From Polyangia bacterium (lineage in GTDB: Bacteria > Myxococcota_A > Polyangia > Polyangiales > Sandaracinaceae): a stretch of 46,146 nucleotides of DNA. A program made the translations under genes and the position numbers. Each line of letters begins with the position of its first letter. Position 1 is the stretch's first letter. This document shows, in pieces, positions 34,695 to 46,066 of the stretch. The notes under the pieces are model-generated. The model worked only from the letters and a program-made list of their open reading frames with translations, was not told where the DNA came from and made no database searches. The stretch lies in NCBI GenBank assembly GCA_030426845.1, contig JAUHXR010000030.1:1-46146 (forward strand), given 5' to 3'.

Positions 34695-35318
34695 GTGCGC
34701 AAGGCGATCAAGCGGGCGATCGGGCGGAGCTACCTCCGGCTGGCCGGCTGGCGCGCGGAGGGCGGCCGCCCCAGCGCGTCGAGCTATGTCCTCATCGCGG
34801 CCCCGCACACGAGCAACTGGGACCTCCCCCACATGCTCGCGCTCTCGTACGTCTACGACGTGCCGATCCGCTGGGCGGGCAAGCACACGCTCTTTCGGTT
34901 CCCGTACGGCTGGTTCATGCGCGCGCTCGGCGGCATCGCGATCGTGCGGCACGAGCGGCGGGGGCGGGTGCAGCAGCTCGCGGACCTGTTCGACGAGCAC
35001 CCGGGCCTCGTGCTGACCGTGCCCGCCGAGGGGACGCGCAGCCGCCGCGAGCACTGGAAGAGCGGCTTCTACCACATCGCCCGCATGGCGGACGTGCCCA
35101 TCGTCTGCGGCTACCTCGACTACGCGACCAAGCGCGGCGGGTTCGGGCCCGCGATCCAGCCGACCGGCGACGTGCGCGCCGACATGGACAAGATCCGCGC
35201 GTTCTACGCCGACAAGCACGGCCTCTACCCCGAGCTGTTCGGCCCGGTGCGGCTGCGTGAGGAGGACGGCGAGGAGGACGCGCCCGAGGCTCCGGTGTCG
35301 TCGACCGACGACAACTGA
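34695..35318 (+). CDS. PlsC-like 1-acylglycerol-3-phosphate acyltransferase
   Basis: A 207-aa acyltransferase of the PlsC/LPLAT family. The HX4D catalytic motif is PHTSNWD (His38, Asp43) and motif III is VPAEGTRSR, with an aromatic acceptor stretch before it (FRFPYGWFMRALGGI). A short basic N-terminus and an acidic, Asp-rich C-terminal tail flank the domain. The role would be phospholipid or lipid A acylation at the inner membrane; the substrate cannot be assigned. GTG 34695. Confidence 0.9.
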   Translation: MRKAIKRAIGRSYLRLAGWRAEGGRPSASSYVLIAAPHTSNWDLPHMLALSYVYDVPIRWAGKHTLFRFPYGWFMRALGGIAIVRHERRGRVQQLADLFDEHPGLVLTVPAEGTRSRREHWKSGFYHIARMADVPIVCGYLDYATKRGGFGPAIQPTGDVRADMDKIRAFYADKHGLYPELFGPVRLREEDGEEDAPEAPVSSTDDN

Positions 35319-35393
35319 GGACGACGATCGACAGCCGCGGGCCGCGCGTCCTCGACGCCGGGGTCTGGCGCGGGGATTGCCCTAGGTGTCGGC

Positions 35394-37571
35394 ATGCGCA
35401 CGCCGCCCCTCCTCGCTCTGCTCTCGGCTCTCCTCCCCGCCCTCCTCCCCGCCCTCCTACCCGCCCTGCTGGCCGCACCGACCCTCGCGGCCTGCGCCAC
35501 CACGCCGCCGATGCGCCTCACCCGCGTGGTCCTCTACCAGAACGGCGTCGGCTACTTCGAGCGGCGCGGCGCGACCGACGAGGACGGCGTGCGCTTGCGC
35601 CTCGCGCGTCACGAGGTGGACGACGTGCTGACGACCCTGACCGTCCTCGACGACGCCCGGCCGGACGCCGCGGCCGCGCCGAGCGCCGAGGTCCCTCGCG
35701 ACCTCGCGCCGGAGGGCGAGTCCCAGACCCTGCTCGTGCGCCTCGGCGGGTCCGCGCGCGACGTGACCATGGCCTACACCGCGCCGACCAGCGCGTGGCG
35801 CGCGTCCTACCGCCTCGTGCTGCCCGCGGAGCGCGGGGCGGACGCGGCCGCGCTCCAGGCCTGGGCGGTGGTCGACAACACCAGCGCGGAGGACTGGGAC
35901 GACGTCGAGCTCACCCTCGCGACCGACGCGCCGCTCTCCTTCGCGGTCGACCTGCGGACCCCGCGCGCGGTCGCTCGCCCCGACGTCACCGGCCACGTCG
36001 CGCCGCCGGTCGCGCTCGGCCCCGTGCGGGCGACCCGATCGACCCGCGACGCCCGAGACCAGGGCCCGCCGCCCGACCGGGACCACGACCGCGTCCCCGA
36101 CGGGGTCGACCTCTGCCCCGACGACAGCGAGACCTTCAACGGGGTCGACGACGACGACGGATGCCCGGACGTCGGGCACGTCGCGATCGTCGGCACCCAG
36201 ATCCAGATCGCGGAGCAGATCTTCTTCGCCACGGGCTCGGCCACCCTCTCCGAGCGCGCTCGCCCCGTGCTCGAGGCGGTCGCGGACACGCTCGAGGGCA
36301 ACCCGCACCTCGACCGCGTGGGGATCCACGGACACGCCGATCCCTCGGAGGCCGACCCGTGGCGTCTGTCCGCGGCGCGGGCGGCGGCGGTGCGGGCCGC
36401 CCTGATCGATCGCGGCGTCGAGCCGTCGCGCCTGGTCGCGCAGCCGTTCGGTGACCGGCTTCCCTTGAGCCCCCGCCGCGACGAGCGAAACCAGCGCGTC
36501 AGCTTCGAGCTCGCCGAGCCCTCGTCGTCCGACGCCCCCGCCCCGACCGCGCCCGCCGGCCGGGCCGAGGGCGGCGCGCTCCCCACGATCGACGCCGCGG
36601 GCACCCGGTTCCCGATCGCGCGCGCGGTGCGCATCCCGGCCGGCCGCTCCGCGATGGTCACGATCCTCGACCAGGAGGTCGAGGGCGAGGACGTGCTCCT
36701 GTTCCGCCCCGACGCGAGCGCGCCGGCCAGCGCGCGCCACCCTTTTCGCGCGGCGCGCCTCGTCAACCGCACCGGCGTCGACCTCGTGCCGGGGCCGGTC
36801 TCGCTCTTCGCGCGGGGCGAGATGGTCGGCCAGGGCCTGCTCGACACCCTGCGCGCGGGCCAGAACGCCTTCGTCCCCTACTCGCTCGACACCTCGACCC
36901 ACCTGGCCTCGCGCGTCGAGCGCGCCACCGCGCCCGCGCGGCTCGTGAGCCTCCGCCGCGGCCTCGCCCGCCTCGTGGACACCGAGACCCGTCGCACCGT
37001 CTACCGGGTCGAGGCGGGCGCCCGGGTCCCGGCGCGCCTGTTCGTGCAGCACGCGCGCGCGGCGGGTCACGCGCCCCACGCGCTGCCGGCGGGTACCGAG
37101 ACCTCGCCCGACGCGCTCCTCGTGCCCCTCGCGCTCGACGCGGGCGGCGACCTGAGCCTCGCGGTCGACGAGCGGCGCGAGGTCACGCGCACCCTCGACC
37201 TCGTCCATGACCTGTCCACCGATCTGGCGCCGTACCTCGCCGGCGCCGCCCTCGACGAGCCGACCGCGGCGTCGATGCGACGCCTCCTCGAGGCGCGCGA
37301 GGCGCTGCGGCGCGTCGATGAGGAGGTCGGCCTGCTCGCGCGCCAGCTGGGGGACAGCGCGTTCCGGGCCGAGGAGCTCCGGCGGACGGTGGCGGCGCTG
37401 GACGAGCGCGGCGGCCGCAGCACCGCCGAGGCGCGTCGCCGCGTCGCGGACACCCTCACGGAGGTCACCCGGACCGAGGAGGGCCTCGCCGCCCGCCTCG
37501 CGACCCTTCGCGCGTCCGAGGTCGAGGCGAGGCTCCGATTGCGCGAGGCCGCCGCGGACGTGGGCCTCTGA
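35394..37571 (+). CDS. DUF4139-family lipoprotein with nested OmpA domain
   Basis: A 725-aa protein. The signal peptide contains three 12-bp repeats (35430-35465, repeated LLPA) and ends in lipobox LAAC. VVLYQNGVGYFERRG opens a DUF4140/DUF4139-like region, and VTMAYTAPTSAWRASYRLVL and WAVVDNTSAEDWDDVELTL are typical DUF4139. Inside it, after Asp-rich TSP3-like DRDHDRVPDGVDLCPDD, lies a complete OmpA/MotB peptidoglycan-binding domain (FFATGSATLSERARPVLEAV, GIHGHADPSEADPWRLSAAR, FGDRLPLSP). DUF4139 appears to resume from about residue 400 (RFPIARAVRIPAGRSAMVTI), and the end is helical. It is probably an outer membrane lipoprotein tied to the cell wall. Confidence 0.82.
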   Translation: MRTPPLLALLSALLPALLPALLPALLAAPTLAACATTPPMRLTRVVLYQNGVGYFERRGATDEDGVRLRLARHEVDDVLTTLTVLDDARPDAAAAPSAEVPRDLAPEGESQTLLVRLGGSARDVTMAYTAPTSAWRASYRLVLPAERGADAAALQAWAVVDNTSAEDWDDVELTLATDAPLSFAVDLRTPRAVARPDVTGHVAPPVALGPVRATRSTRDARDQGPPPDRDHDRVPDGVDLCPDDSETFNGVDDDDGCPDVGHVAIVGTQIQIAEQIFFATGSATLSERARPVLEAVADTLEGNPHLDRVGIHGHADPSEADPWRLSAARAAAVRAALIDRGVEPSRLVAQPFGDRLPLSPRRDERNQRVSFELAEPSSSDAPAPTAPAGRAEGGALPTIDAAGTRFPIARAVRIPAGRSAMVTILDQEVEGEDVLLFRPDASAPASARHPFRAARLVNRTGVDLVPGPVSLFARGEMVGQGLLDTLRAGQNAFVPYSLDTSTHLASRVERATAPARLVSLRRGLARLVDTETRRTVYRVEAGARVPARLFVQHARAAGHAPHALPAGTETSPDALLVPLALDAGGDLSLAVDERREVTRTLDLVHDLSTDLAPYLAGAALDEPTAASMRRLLEAREALRRVDEEVGLLARQLGDSAFRAEELRRTVAALDERGGRSTAEARRRVADTLTEVTRTEEGLAARLATLRASEVEARLRLREAAADVGL

Positions 37572-37587
37572 GCCGAGCCTCTGCGCC

Positions 37588-37612
37588 GGGCCCTGCGCGT
37601 CGGCGCAGGCCC
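37588..37612 (+). terminator. Hairpin before glgA
   Basis: GGGCCCTGCGC and GCGCAGGCCC pair over a short GTCG loop with one bulged C. It lies 16 bp after the previous stop codon. No T-run follows. Confidence 0.5.
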
Positions 37613-37628
37613 GTGGTACCAACGGGCG

Positions 37629-39023
37629 GTGAGGGTCCTCTTCGTGGCGGTCGAGGCCGCCCCTTGGCTCAAGGTCGGCGGGCTCGGCGACGTCACCGGC
37701 TCGCTCCCGCGGTATCTGCGCGAGCACGGGGTCGACGCGCGCCTCTGCCTGCCCGCGCACGGCGGCGTCCTCGATCGCGCTCCGTCGCCGCAGCGGGTGC
37801 TGAGCTTCGAGGTGCCGCACGCGCAGGGCGCGCTCGAGGCGACCGTCTACGCGAGCGACCTCGACGGCGTCCCCGTCTACCTCGTCGCCGGCCCGCCGAT
37901 CCCTGCCGACGGTGTCATCTACACCGGCCGGATCGACGAGGAGGCGCACCGCTTCACGTTCTTCTCGCTGGCCGCGCTCGAGGTCGCGCGGCGGCTCGTC
38001 TCGCCGGACGTGCTCCACTGCCACGACTGGCACGCCGCCCTCGCCGCGAGCGCGCCCGACCAGCGGACGCTCCTCACGATCCACAACCTCCCCTACGCGG
38101 GGGTCGGCGCCGAGGTCGCGATGGCCGGCTTCGGGATGCGCCGCACCCACGACCCGCGCGTCCCCGACGGCCTGCGCGGCTCACCGCTCGCGGTCGGGCT
38201 CGTGAGCGCCGATCGGCTCAGCACCGTCTCGCCCGGCTACGCGCGCGAGATCCTCGAGCCGGAGCACGGCGCAGGCTTCGAGGCGCTGCTGCGCTCCCGC
38301 CGCGCCGACCTGACCGGCGTGCTCAACGGCCTCGACCTCGCGCTCTGGGACCCGGCCAAGGACGCCGGCTTCGACGCGGATCACCCGGCCGGTCGGGCCG
38401 CGGCCGAGGCCGCGCTGCGCTCGGAGCTCCGCTTCACGGACGACCCCGACGCGCCGCTGATCGCGATCGTCAGCCGGCTCGTCCACCAGAAAGGCGTCGA
38501 CCTCGCCCTGGCCGCCCTCCGCACCCTCGAGCGCCCGTTCCGCGCGGTGATCCTCGGCACGGGCGACCCGGGCCTCGAGGACCAGGTGCGCGCCTTGGCC
38601 CGCGATCGGCCGCGCGAGATCCGCGCGTTCCTCACCTACGACGACGGCCTCGCGCGCCGCATCTACGCGGGCGCCGACCTGATGCTCATCCCGTCGCGTT
38701 ACGAGCCCTGTGGGATGACCCAGATGATCGCGATGCGCTACGGCTGCGTCCCGGTCGCGCGCGAGACCGGCGGCCTCGCCGACACCGTGCTCGACCTCGA
38801 CCTCGCCGATCAGCCGACCGGCTTCCTCTTCGCCGAGCCGACGGTCGGGGCGTTGAGCTTCGCGCTCCGGCGCGCGCTCGCCACCCACCGACGCGGCGGG
38901 CTCGAGGCCCTGCGTCGTCACGGGATGTCACTCGACTTCGGTTGGCACCGCTCGGCCGGGGACTACGTTCAGCTGTACCGGGCCCTCGCGGGCGCGGAGC
39001 CGAAAGAGGGGAGCTCTCCGTGA
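37629..39023 (+). CDS. glgA: Glycogen (starch) synthase, GT5
   Basis: A 464-aa enzyme that extends alpha-1,4-glucan from ADP-glucose. The N-terminus has the KxGGL motif ([20 protein letters not shown]). Others are [48 protein letters not shown] and the C-terminal [20 protein letters not shown] with ETGGLADTV. Length is usual for bacterial GlgA. GTG 37629. The stop overlaps the GTG of glgC, so the substrate-making and substrate-using enzymes are translationally coupled. Confidence 0.96.
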   Translation: MRVLFVAVEAAPWLKVGGLGDVTGSLPRYLREHGVDARLCLPAHGGVLDRAPSPQRVLSFEVPHAQGALEATVYASDLDGVPVYLVAGPPIPADGVIYTGRIDEEAHRFTFFSLAALEVARRLVSPDVLHCHDWHAALAASAPDQRTLLTIHNLPYAGVGAEVAMAGFGMRRTHDPRVPDGLRGSPLAVGLVSADRLSTVSPGYAREILEPEHGAGFEALLRSRRADLTGVLNGLDLALWDPAKDAGFDADHPAGRAAAEAALRSELRFTDDPDAPLIAIVSRLVHQKGVDLALAALRTLERPFRAVILGTGDPGLEDQVRALARDRPREIRAFLTYDDGLARRIYAGADLMLIPSRYEPCGMTQMIAMRYGCVPVARETGGLADTVLDLDLADQPTGFLFAEPTVGALSFALRRALATHRRGGLEALRRHGMSLDFGWHRSAGDYVQLYRALAGAEPKEGSSP

Positions 39024-40279
39024 GCAGCAAGCGAGTTTGCGCCGTGATCCTCGCCGGGGGCGAGGGCTCGCGGCTCGGGATCCTGACGGCCAAGCGCACC
39101 AAGCCGGCGGTGCCCTTCGCGGGCAAGTACCGGATCATCGACTTCGCGCTGAGCAACTGCGTCAACTCGGGGCTCTTCGACGTGATGATCCTCGCGCAGT
39201 ACCGCCCGCACTCGCTCATCGAGCACATCGGCGCGGGCGGCCCGTGGGACCTCAACCGGGAGCGCTGGGGCGGGGTGCGGATCTACCAGCCGTACCGCTC
39301 GCGCGAGCTCGCGGACTGGTTCATCGGGACGGCGAACGCCGTGCAACAGAACTTCCTGTTCATCAAGGATCGACGGCCGGACCTCGTGGTCGTCCTGAGC
39401 GGCGACCACATCTACCGGATGAACTACAACGACCTCATCGAGGCCCACCTCGCGGCGGGCGCGGAGGTCACGCTCGCGACGATCCAGGTGACGAAGGAGG
39501 AGGCGCCGCGCTTCGGCATCGTGCAGCACGACGAGGCGGGCTGGGCGACGAGCTTCGTCGAGAAGCCGAAGGACCCGCCGCCGGGCGTCGGGAACATGGG
39601 CGTCTACGTGTTCAACTACGAGGCGCTCGACCGCGTGCTCCTCGAGGACCACCTCCTCGACGACTCGAGCCACGACTTCGGCAAGGACATCCTCCCGCGG
39701 ATGATCGCGCGCGGCGAGAAGGTCTTCACCTGGCCGTACCGCGGCTACTGGCGCGACGTCGGCACGCTCGAGTCGTACTGGGAGGCCCACATGGACCTCC
39801 TCAGCAACCCGCCGGCCTACGATCTCAACGACCTCGGCTGGCTCATCCACACCCGCAGCGAGAACCGCGCGCCGGCCCGGCTCGGGGTGGCGACCGTCGT
39901 CGACAGCCTGATCACCCACGGCTGCGTGATCGACGGCGGCGCGCGGGTCGAGCGCAGCGTGCTGGGCCCGGGCGTCCGGGTCTCGGCCGGCGCGGTCGTC
40001 GAGGGCTCGGTGGTGCTGAACGACACCGTGATCGGCAAGGGCGCGCAAGTGCGCCACGCGATCATCGACAAGCGCGCGCGCATCGGCGCAAACGCGGTGG
40101 TCGGTGGCGGCGATCGGCTCGCGGTGGTCGGAAAGGCCTCCGAGGTGCCGGCCGGCTTCGTGGTCCACCCGGGCGGCGAGATCGCGCACGACGTGGTGGT
40201 CGCCGACCTCGAGGGCTCGGAGGTGCCGGACGGCCTGAGCGTCCACACCAAGCGCCGGCCGTGGGAGATCGGCGGCTGA
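39020..40279 (+). CDS. glgC: Glucose-1-phosphate adenylyltransferase
   Basis: A 419-aa enzyme making ADP-glucose for GlgA. Clear motifs are [83 protein letters not shown] and [19 protein letters not shown]. The C-terminal left-handed beta-helix repeats ([20 protein letters not shown]) carry the allosteric region. GTG 39020 overlaps the glgA stop. Convergent with rpsU; a strong terminator lies between them. Confidence 0.96.
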   Translation: MSSKRVCAVILAGGEGSRLGILTAKRTKPAVPFAGKYRIIDFALSNCVNSGLFDVMILAQYRPHSLIEHIGAGGPWDLNRERWGGVRIYQPYRSRELADWFIGTANAVQQNFLFIKDRRPDLVVVLSGDHIYRMNYNDLIEAHLAAGAEVTLATIQVTKEEAPRFGIVQHDEAGWATSFVEKPKDPPPGVGNMGVYVFNYEALDRVLLEDHLLDDSSHDFGKDILPRMIARGEKVFTWPYRGYWRDVGTLESYWEAHMDLLSNPPAYDLNDLGWLIHTRSENRAPARLGVATVVDSLITHGCVIDGGARVERSVLGPGVRVSAGAVVEGSVVLNDTVIGKGAQVRHAIIDKRARIGANAVVGGGDRLAVVGKASEVPAGFVVHPGGEIAHDVVVADLEGSEVPDGLSVHTKRRPWEIGG

Positions 40280-40374
40280 GTCGATCCGGCGCCGCCCGTG
40301 GGCGCCGAGGTTGGTGCCGCCGGCCGATGGCTCCGAACCGTCGACCCTCGACCGCGGTCGACCTCAATTGCAGA

Positions 40375-40400
40375 CGCCCCGCTGGGTTCCCAGCGGGGCG
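40375..40400. terminator. Bidirectional terminator between glgC and rpsU
   Basis: A perfect 12-bp stem (CGCCCCGCTGGG with CCCAGCGGGGCG) and a TT loop lie between the convergent genes. No long T-run on either side, but the stem is very stable. Confidence 0.7.
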
Positions 40401-40423
40401 AAGCGGTTGCCCAAGGCGTCGGC

Positions 40424-40687
40424 TCAGCGGGCGTTGCCGACGAGCTGCTTCTCGCGCTTGCGCCGGCGGCGCGCGGCCTCCGACTCCTTCTTCCGGCGGC
40501 GGACCGACGGCTTCATGTAGTGCCGGCGACGCTTGAGCTCACGGAGGATCCCCTCCGACGCCATCTTGCGCTTGAGGTGCTTGATCGCACGCTCGACGCC
40601 CTTTTCGCCTACGACGACCTCGACCGGCTTGCACTGCACGGACTCGGGGTTGGGGGCGGTGGAAGAGGGGGGGATCTGCTCGCTCAT
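40424..40687 (-). CDS. rpsU: Small ribosomal subunit protein bS21
   Basis: An 87-aa basic protein. The core (VERAIKHLKRKMASEGILRE followed by RHYMKPSVRRRKKESEAARR) is S21. Typical S21 is about 65-75 aa; here a 20-residue Ser/Pro/Thr-rich N-terminus precedes it. An internal GTG would give a normal-length protein, so the true start may be the GTG near 40639. ATG 40687 is kept because GAGG sits 11 nt upstream. Confidence 0.93.
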   Translation of the reverse strand: MSEQIPPSSTAPNPESVQCKPVEVVVGEKGVERAIKHLKRKMASEGILRELKRRRHYMKPSVRRRKKESEAARRRRKREKQLVGNAR

Positions 40688-40766
40688 GGACTAAAGCCTC
40701 GGTTCCTTCCCTAAGGGGCGCGGAAGGTTGCACGGTTGGCCGCGAGGCGCAAGGGCGGTGTCACAG

Positions 40767-41252
40767 TCAGCGCTGGCCGCGCTCGGGCACGCGCGACAGG
40801 TCGTTCGAGGCGACGACCGGAGCCTCGATGATCACCTCCACGATCGTGCCGTCCTCGAGCGGGGATCCGCCGTAGACGCAGGCGCGACCGGCGCGGGCCG
40901 CCTCGCGGAGCTGGCGGACCATCCGCCGGGTCACGGCCTGTTCTCGGGGCACGTCGTGGGCGTCGGCCTCGGCCAGGCGGCGCCGGCGATCGACCAGCAT
41001 GCGCGAGAAGCTGTTCACCTGGGCCAGCCGCACGTCCACGCACCGCTCGCCGCGTGCGTCGTGCCGCACCCGCCGCTCGTCGAGGAGCGCGAGGAGACGA
41101 CGGCTCTCGCGCTCGGCCGCGTAGATCGCCCGGTCGAGCTCGGCCACGGAGGCGGCCGGGGGATCGGCGGCGGCGGTCGCGGTCCCGAGGAGGACGGGAG
41201 TGCCAAGAGTGAGACAGAGTACGGCGCAGAGCGCCCCCTCGAGACGACGCAT
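40767..41252 (-). CDS. Exported protein of unknown function
   Basis: A 161-aa protein with a signal peptide (ALCAVLCLTLGTPVLLGTATAAADP). The mature part is helical and Arg/Glu-rich (ELDRAIYAAERESRRLLALL, then RLAQVNSFSRMLVDRRRRLA) with two cysteines (GERCVDV and GRACVYGG) that may form a disulfide. The end (GTIVEVIIEAPVVASNDLSR) is beta-like. No family recognised. It lies upstream of rpsU on the same strand with a 79-bp gap. Confidence 0.6.
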   Translation of the reverse strand: MRRLEGALCAVLCLTLGTPVLLGTATAAADPPAASVAELDRAIYAAERESRRLLALLDERRVRHDARGERCVDVRLAQVNSFSRMLVDRRRRLAEADAHDVPREQAVTRRMVRQLREAARAGRACVYGGSPLEDGTIVEVIIEAPVVASNDLSRVPERGQR

Positions 41253-41485
41253 GGGACCTCACGGCTTCGGGCACGCCCGGGCAACGGATCGGAGCTTCAG
41301 GGGGGGTTTGGAGCTGGGCGGTCACGGGGCCCCGGGACCTGTTCTGCTCGTTGCGATGGGGTGCGCCCACGTTCAGATCGTCGCCTCTCCGCGGCGCAGG
41401 AGCCGCTCCGGCTCCGCGATCGGCCCCCGGCTTGGCGAGGGATCTCCCGTGAGGCCCGTGGTACGAAGACTGCACAACCCCGGGC

Positions 41486-42088
41486 GTGGACCCGACCCGA
41501 CAGCTCCGTGCCTCCCGCCCCGGCTTCGGTCATGATCCGTCTCCGCTCGAGCGTCGCGACACCGAGCTGGCGATCGACCTGGGCCGACAGATGCTCGACC
41601 GAGCCCACGCCCTCGAGGTCCGCGGTGACGACGCCCGGGCGATCGTCGCGTTCCAGGAGGCAACCCGCTGCCAGAGCGTCGCGGCCGATGCGCTTCGAGG
41701 GGTCGCCCGGATCGAGCGCGAGCGCGGCCGGCTCCGCGAGGCCGCCGCCGCGCTCACGCGGGCGCTCCACCATCTCCAGGACGACCGCGGTCGGTCCTTC
41801 GAGGTCTACGTCGAGCTGGGCGACATCCACGCGCAGCGCGGCGACTTCGGCGAGGCGACCTACTACTACCGTCGCGCCGAGCGCTACCGCCCGGGAGACC
41901 AGGCCCTGCTTCGCCGCCTCCGGAGCGCGTCCACCCTCGCGGGATCACGCGCGTTCCCGTTGGCCCCCCGATCCCTCGACGTCTCGCTGCCCCACCCGTC
42001 GGGCGAGTGGGACGTCGAGAGCTGGGACGCCGAGAGCTGGGACGTCGAGAGCTGGGACGTCGAGGACTGGGAAGTCGCCACCGCCTGA
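41486..42088 (+). CDS. TPR protein with C-terminal Trp/Asp repeat
   Basis: A 200-aa protein from GTG 41486. About residues 30-145 are three TPR-like helix pairs (LDRAHALEVRGDDARAIVAF, DALRGVARIERERGRLREAA, EVYVELGDIHAQRGDFGEAT). The C-terminus carries 15-bp tandem repeats (42008-42067, plus a degenerate unit) encoding WDVES/WDAES. I see no signal peptide; it may be a cytoplasmic scaffold. The gap upstream (41253-41485) holds no supportable gene. Convergent with clpB. Confidence 0.7.
   Translation: MDPTRQLRASRPGFGHDPSPLERRDTELAIDLGRQMLDRAHALEVRGDDARAIVAFQEATRCQSVAADALRGVARIERERGRLREAAAALTRALHHLQDDRGRSFEVYVELGDIHAQRGDFGEATYYYRRAERYRPGDQALLRRLRSASTLAGSRAFPLAPRSLDVSLPHPSGEWDVESWDAESWDVESWDVEDWEVATA
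42008..42082 (+). repeat. In-frame 15-bp repeats (WDVES)
   Basis: Four near-identical units of TGGGACGTCGAGAGC and one diverged unit end the TPR gene. The acidic-aromatic product could be a binding tail. Confidence 0.9.
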
Positions 42089-42091
42089 GCG

Positions 42092-44707
<2,616 letters not shown>

Positions 44708-44749
44708 GGCTGTGCTCTCTCCTGAGGTGTTCTCCGGGGGATTCTCCCC

Positions 44750-44826
44750 TGTGCCAAGCGAACCTAAGCACCCGAAAGCACGCAGACAACCCGGGTGTGG
44801 CACAAACTGTGTCAACCCTTGGCACA
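44750..44826. promoter_or_regulatory. TGGCACA/TGTGCCA half-sites in clpB/lipoprotein intergenic region
   Basis: TGTGCCAAG (44750-44758) and CTTGGCACA (44818-44826) are perfect inverted 9-mers, and TGTGGCACA (44796-44804) lies between. They could bind a regulator of clpB or the divergent lipoprotein. No -10 box is convincing. Confidence 0.35.
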
Positions 44827-44870
44827 TTCGTTTTCTCACGCTGGCGCCACCGGAGTGCTAGGACCTCCCG

Positions 44871-45362
44871 GTGCGCCGCGCCTCGCTCCTCCCCGCGCTC
44901 CTCGTGCTCGCCCTCACGGCCTGCGGCGACGGCGAGGTGCAGACGGTCGACGCGCGCTTCTCGACCCCCGAGCACACCGTGTCCACGCTCCTCGGGACCT
45001 ACGGGCTCGACGATCTCCCGCAGGAGGAGATCCGCCGGCAGATCGTCCAGCGCGGCGCCTTCGAGCTCCACGACCGGGAGACGTGGCGCCAGTGCTTCGT
45101 CGACCTGGACCAGCCAGGCGGCGAGGGCTTCGCGGGCTACGTCCTCGGCCTGCTCGCGGCCGGTCGCGACGACCTGCGCTTCGAGACCGCCCACGACCGC
45201 GCCTACGCGTTCCCGCGCGAGGAGGTGCGGGTGGTGATGGTGCGCGGCGACGACGGCGCCTACCGCATCTCGCTCCACGAGAGCGTCCCGGACGAGGTGA
45301 GGCGCGGGCTGCTCACGGTCGAGCAGAACGCGCGCCAGAACACCGTCCCGCCGGGGCCCTGA
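44871..45362 (+). CDS. Lipoprotein of unknown function
   Basis: A 163-aa protein from GTG 44871 with lipobox LALTAC (Cys18). The mature part is acidic, with TPEHTVSTLLGTYGLDDLPQ and FVDLDQPGGEGFAGYVLGLL. It resembles small stress/envelope lipoproteins, but no family is named. The stop is followed by an AGGCGG-A-CCGCCT stem (45362-45374) that may terminate it. It is divergent from clpB across 163 bp. Confidence 0.65.
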   Translation: MRRASLLPALLVLALTACGDGEVQTVDARFSTPEHTVSTLLGTYGLDDLPQEEIRRQIVQRGAFELHDRETWRQCFVDLDQPGGEGFAGYVLGLLAAGRDDLRFETAHDRAYAFPREEVRVVMVRGDDGAYRISLHESVPDEVRRGLLTVEQNARQNTVPPGP

Positions 45363-45450
45363 GGCGGACCGCCTCCGCCGCGCTTAGGTGCAGAACGGGG
45401 CGCACTCGCTCGTCGAGATCGCGGCGAAGTCCGACGAGCCGAGCAAGCCG

Positions 45451-45939
45451 TCAGCGGGGGGCTCCATCGGAGATGCGATCGGCCTCGAGCTCGATCACCC
45501 AGCCGCCGTAGACATGCAGCAGCAGGTCGCCCGGGTGGACCTCGACCCAGCGCCGCTCGTCCCGCGGCCGCCCGAACGGCTCGTGGGCAACGGGCACGAT
45601 CCCCGCCTCGTCGACGGGGGGCGCCTGCGCGAGGGACGCCGCGGTGCGCGCGCCCTCGAGGAACGGGCCCGCGTGGGCGCGGCGCACGAGGGCGCACGGG
45701 TTGGTGGAGGTCGCGTCGGTGACGAAGACCCGCCGCCCGTCGACGCGCACGTAGACCTGCGCCGCTTCCACCACGCCCGCGAGGGAGTCGCGGTCGAGGT
45801 ACTCACAGAGGCCTCGCTGCCGGCCGATGAACGTCACCCCGCGCCGGAGCCGGAGCCGCGTCCCGGCGTGCCCGCCGAGCACGCTCACGAGGGAGCCGAC
45901 CACGTTGCGCGCGTCGGCGAGCTCGAACGTGCGCGCCAT
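45451..45939 (-). CDS. Divergent FHA-like protein
   Basis: A 162-aa protein. LRLRRGVTFIGRQRGLCEYL resembles the first FHA strand with its Gly-Arg, and VFVTDATSTNPCALVRR recalls the FHA Ser-Thr-Asn-Gly loop (here with Pro instead of Gly). VHPGDLLLHVYGGWVIELEA matches the closing GD-strand. The phosphothreonine-contacting Ser/Arg of the second loop is not evident, so binding is uncertain. ATG 45939 starts MARTFELADARNVVG. No transmembrane helix. Confidence 0.55.
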   Translation of the reverse strand: MARTFELADARNVVGSLVSVLGGHAGTRLRLRRGVTFIGRQRGLCEYLDRDSLAGVVEAAQVYVRVDGRRVFVTDATSTNPCALVRRAHAGPFLEGARTAASLAQAPPVDEAGIVPVAHEPFGRPRDERRWVEVHPGDLLLHVYGGWVIELEADRISDGAPR

Positions 45940-46066
45940 CGGTCTCACCATACGCGGTCGTGCGCGTCGCCGCGCGGGGCGTGCAGCGGTCTGCACACCT
46001 CGGCCGCCCGGACCCGGCCCGGACCCTGCGAGCGCGGCTGGCACCGATGCTGCTGAAGCTCTGCGC

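Noticed and set aside
44810-44815. TTGACA on the minus strand as clpB promoter
   Set aside because: No acceptable -10 hexamer at 16-19 bp.
44834-44860. CIRCE heat-shock element near clpB (GAGTGCTAG at 44852)
   Set aside because: Only one half-site; the expected partner at 9-bp spacing does not match.
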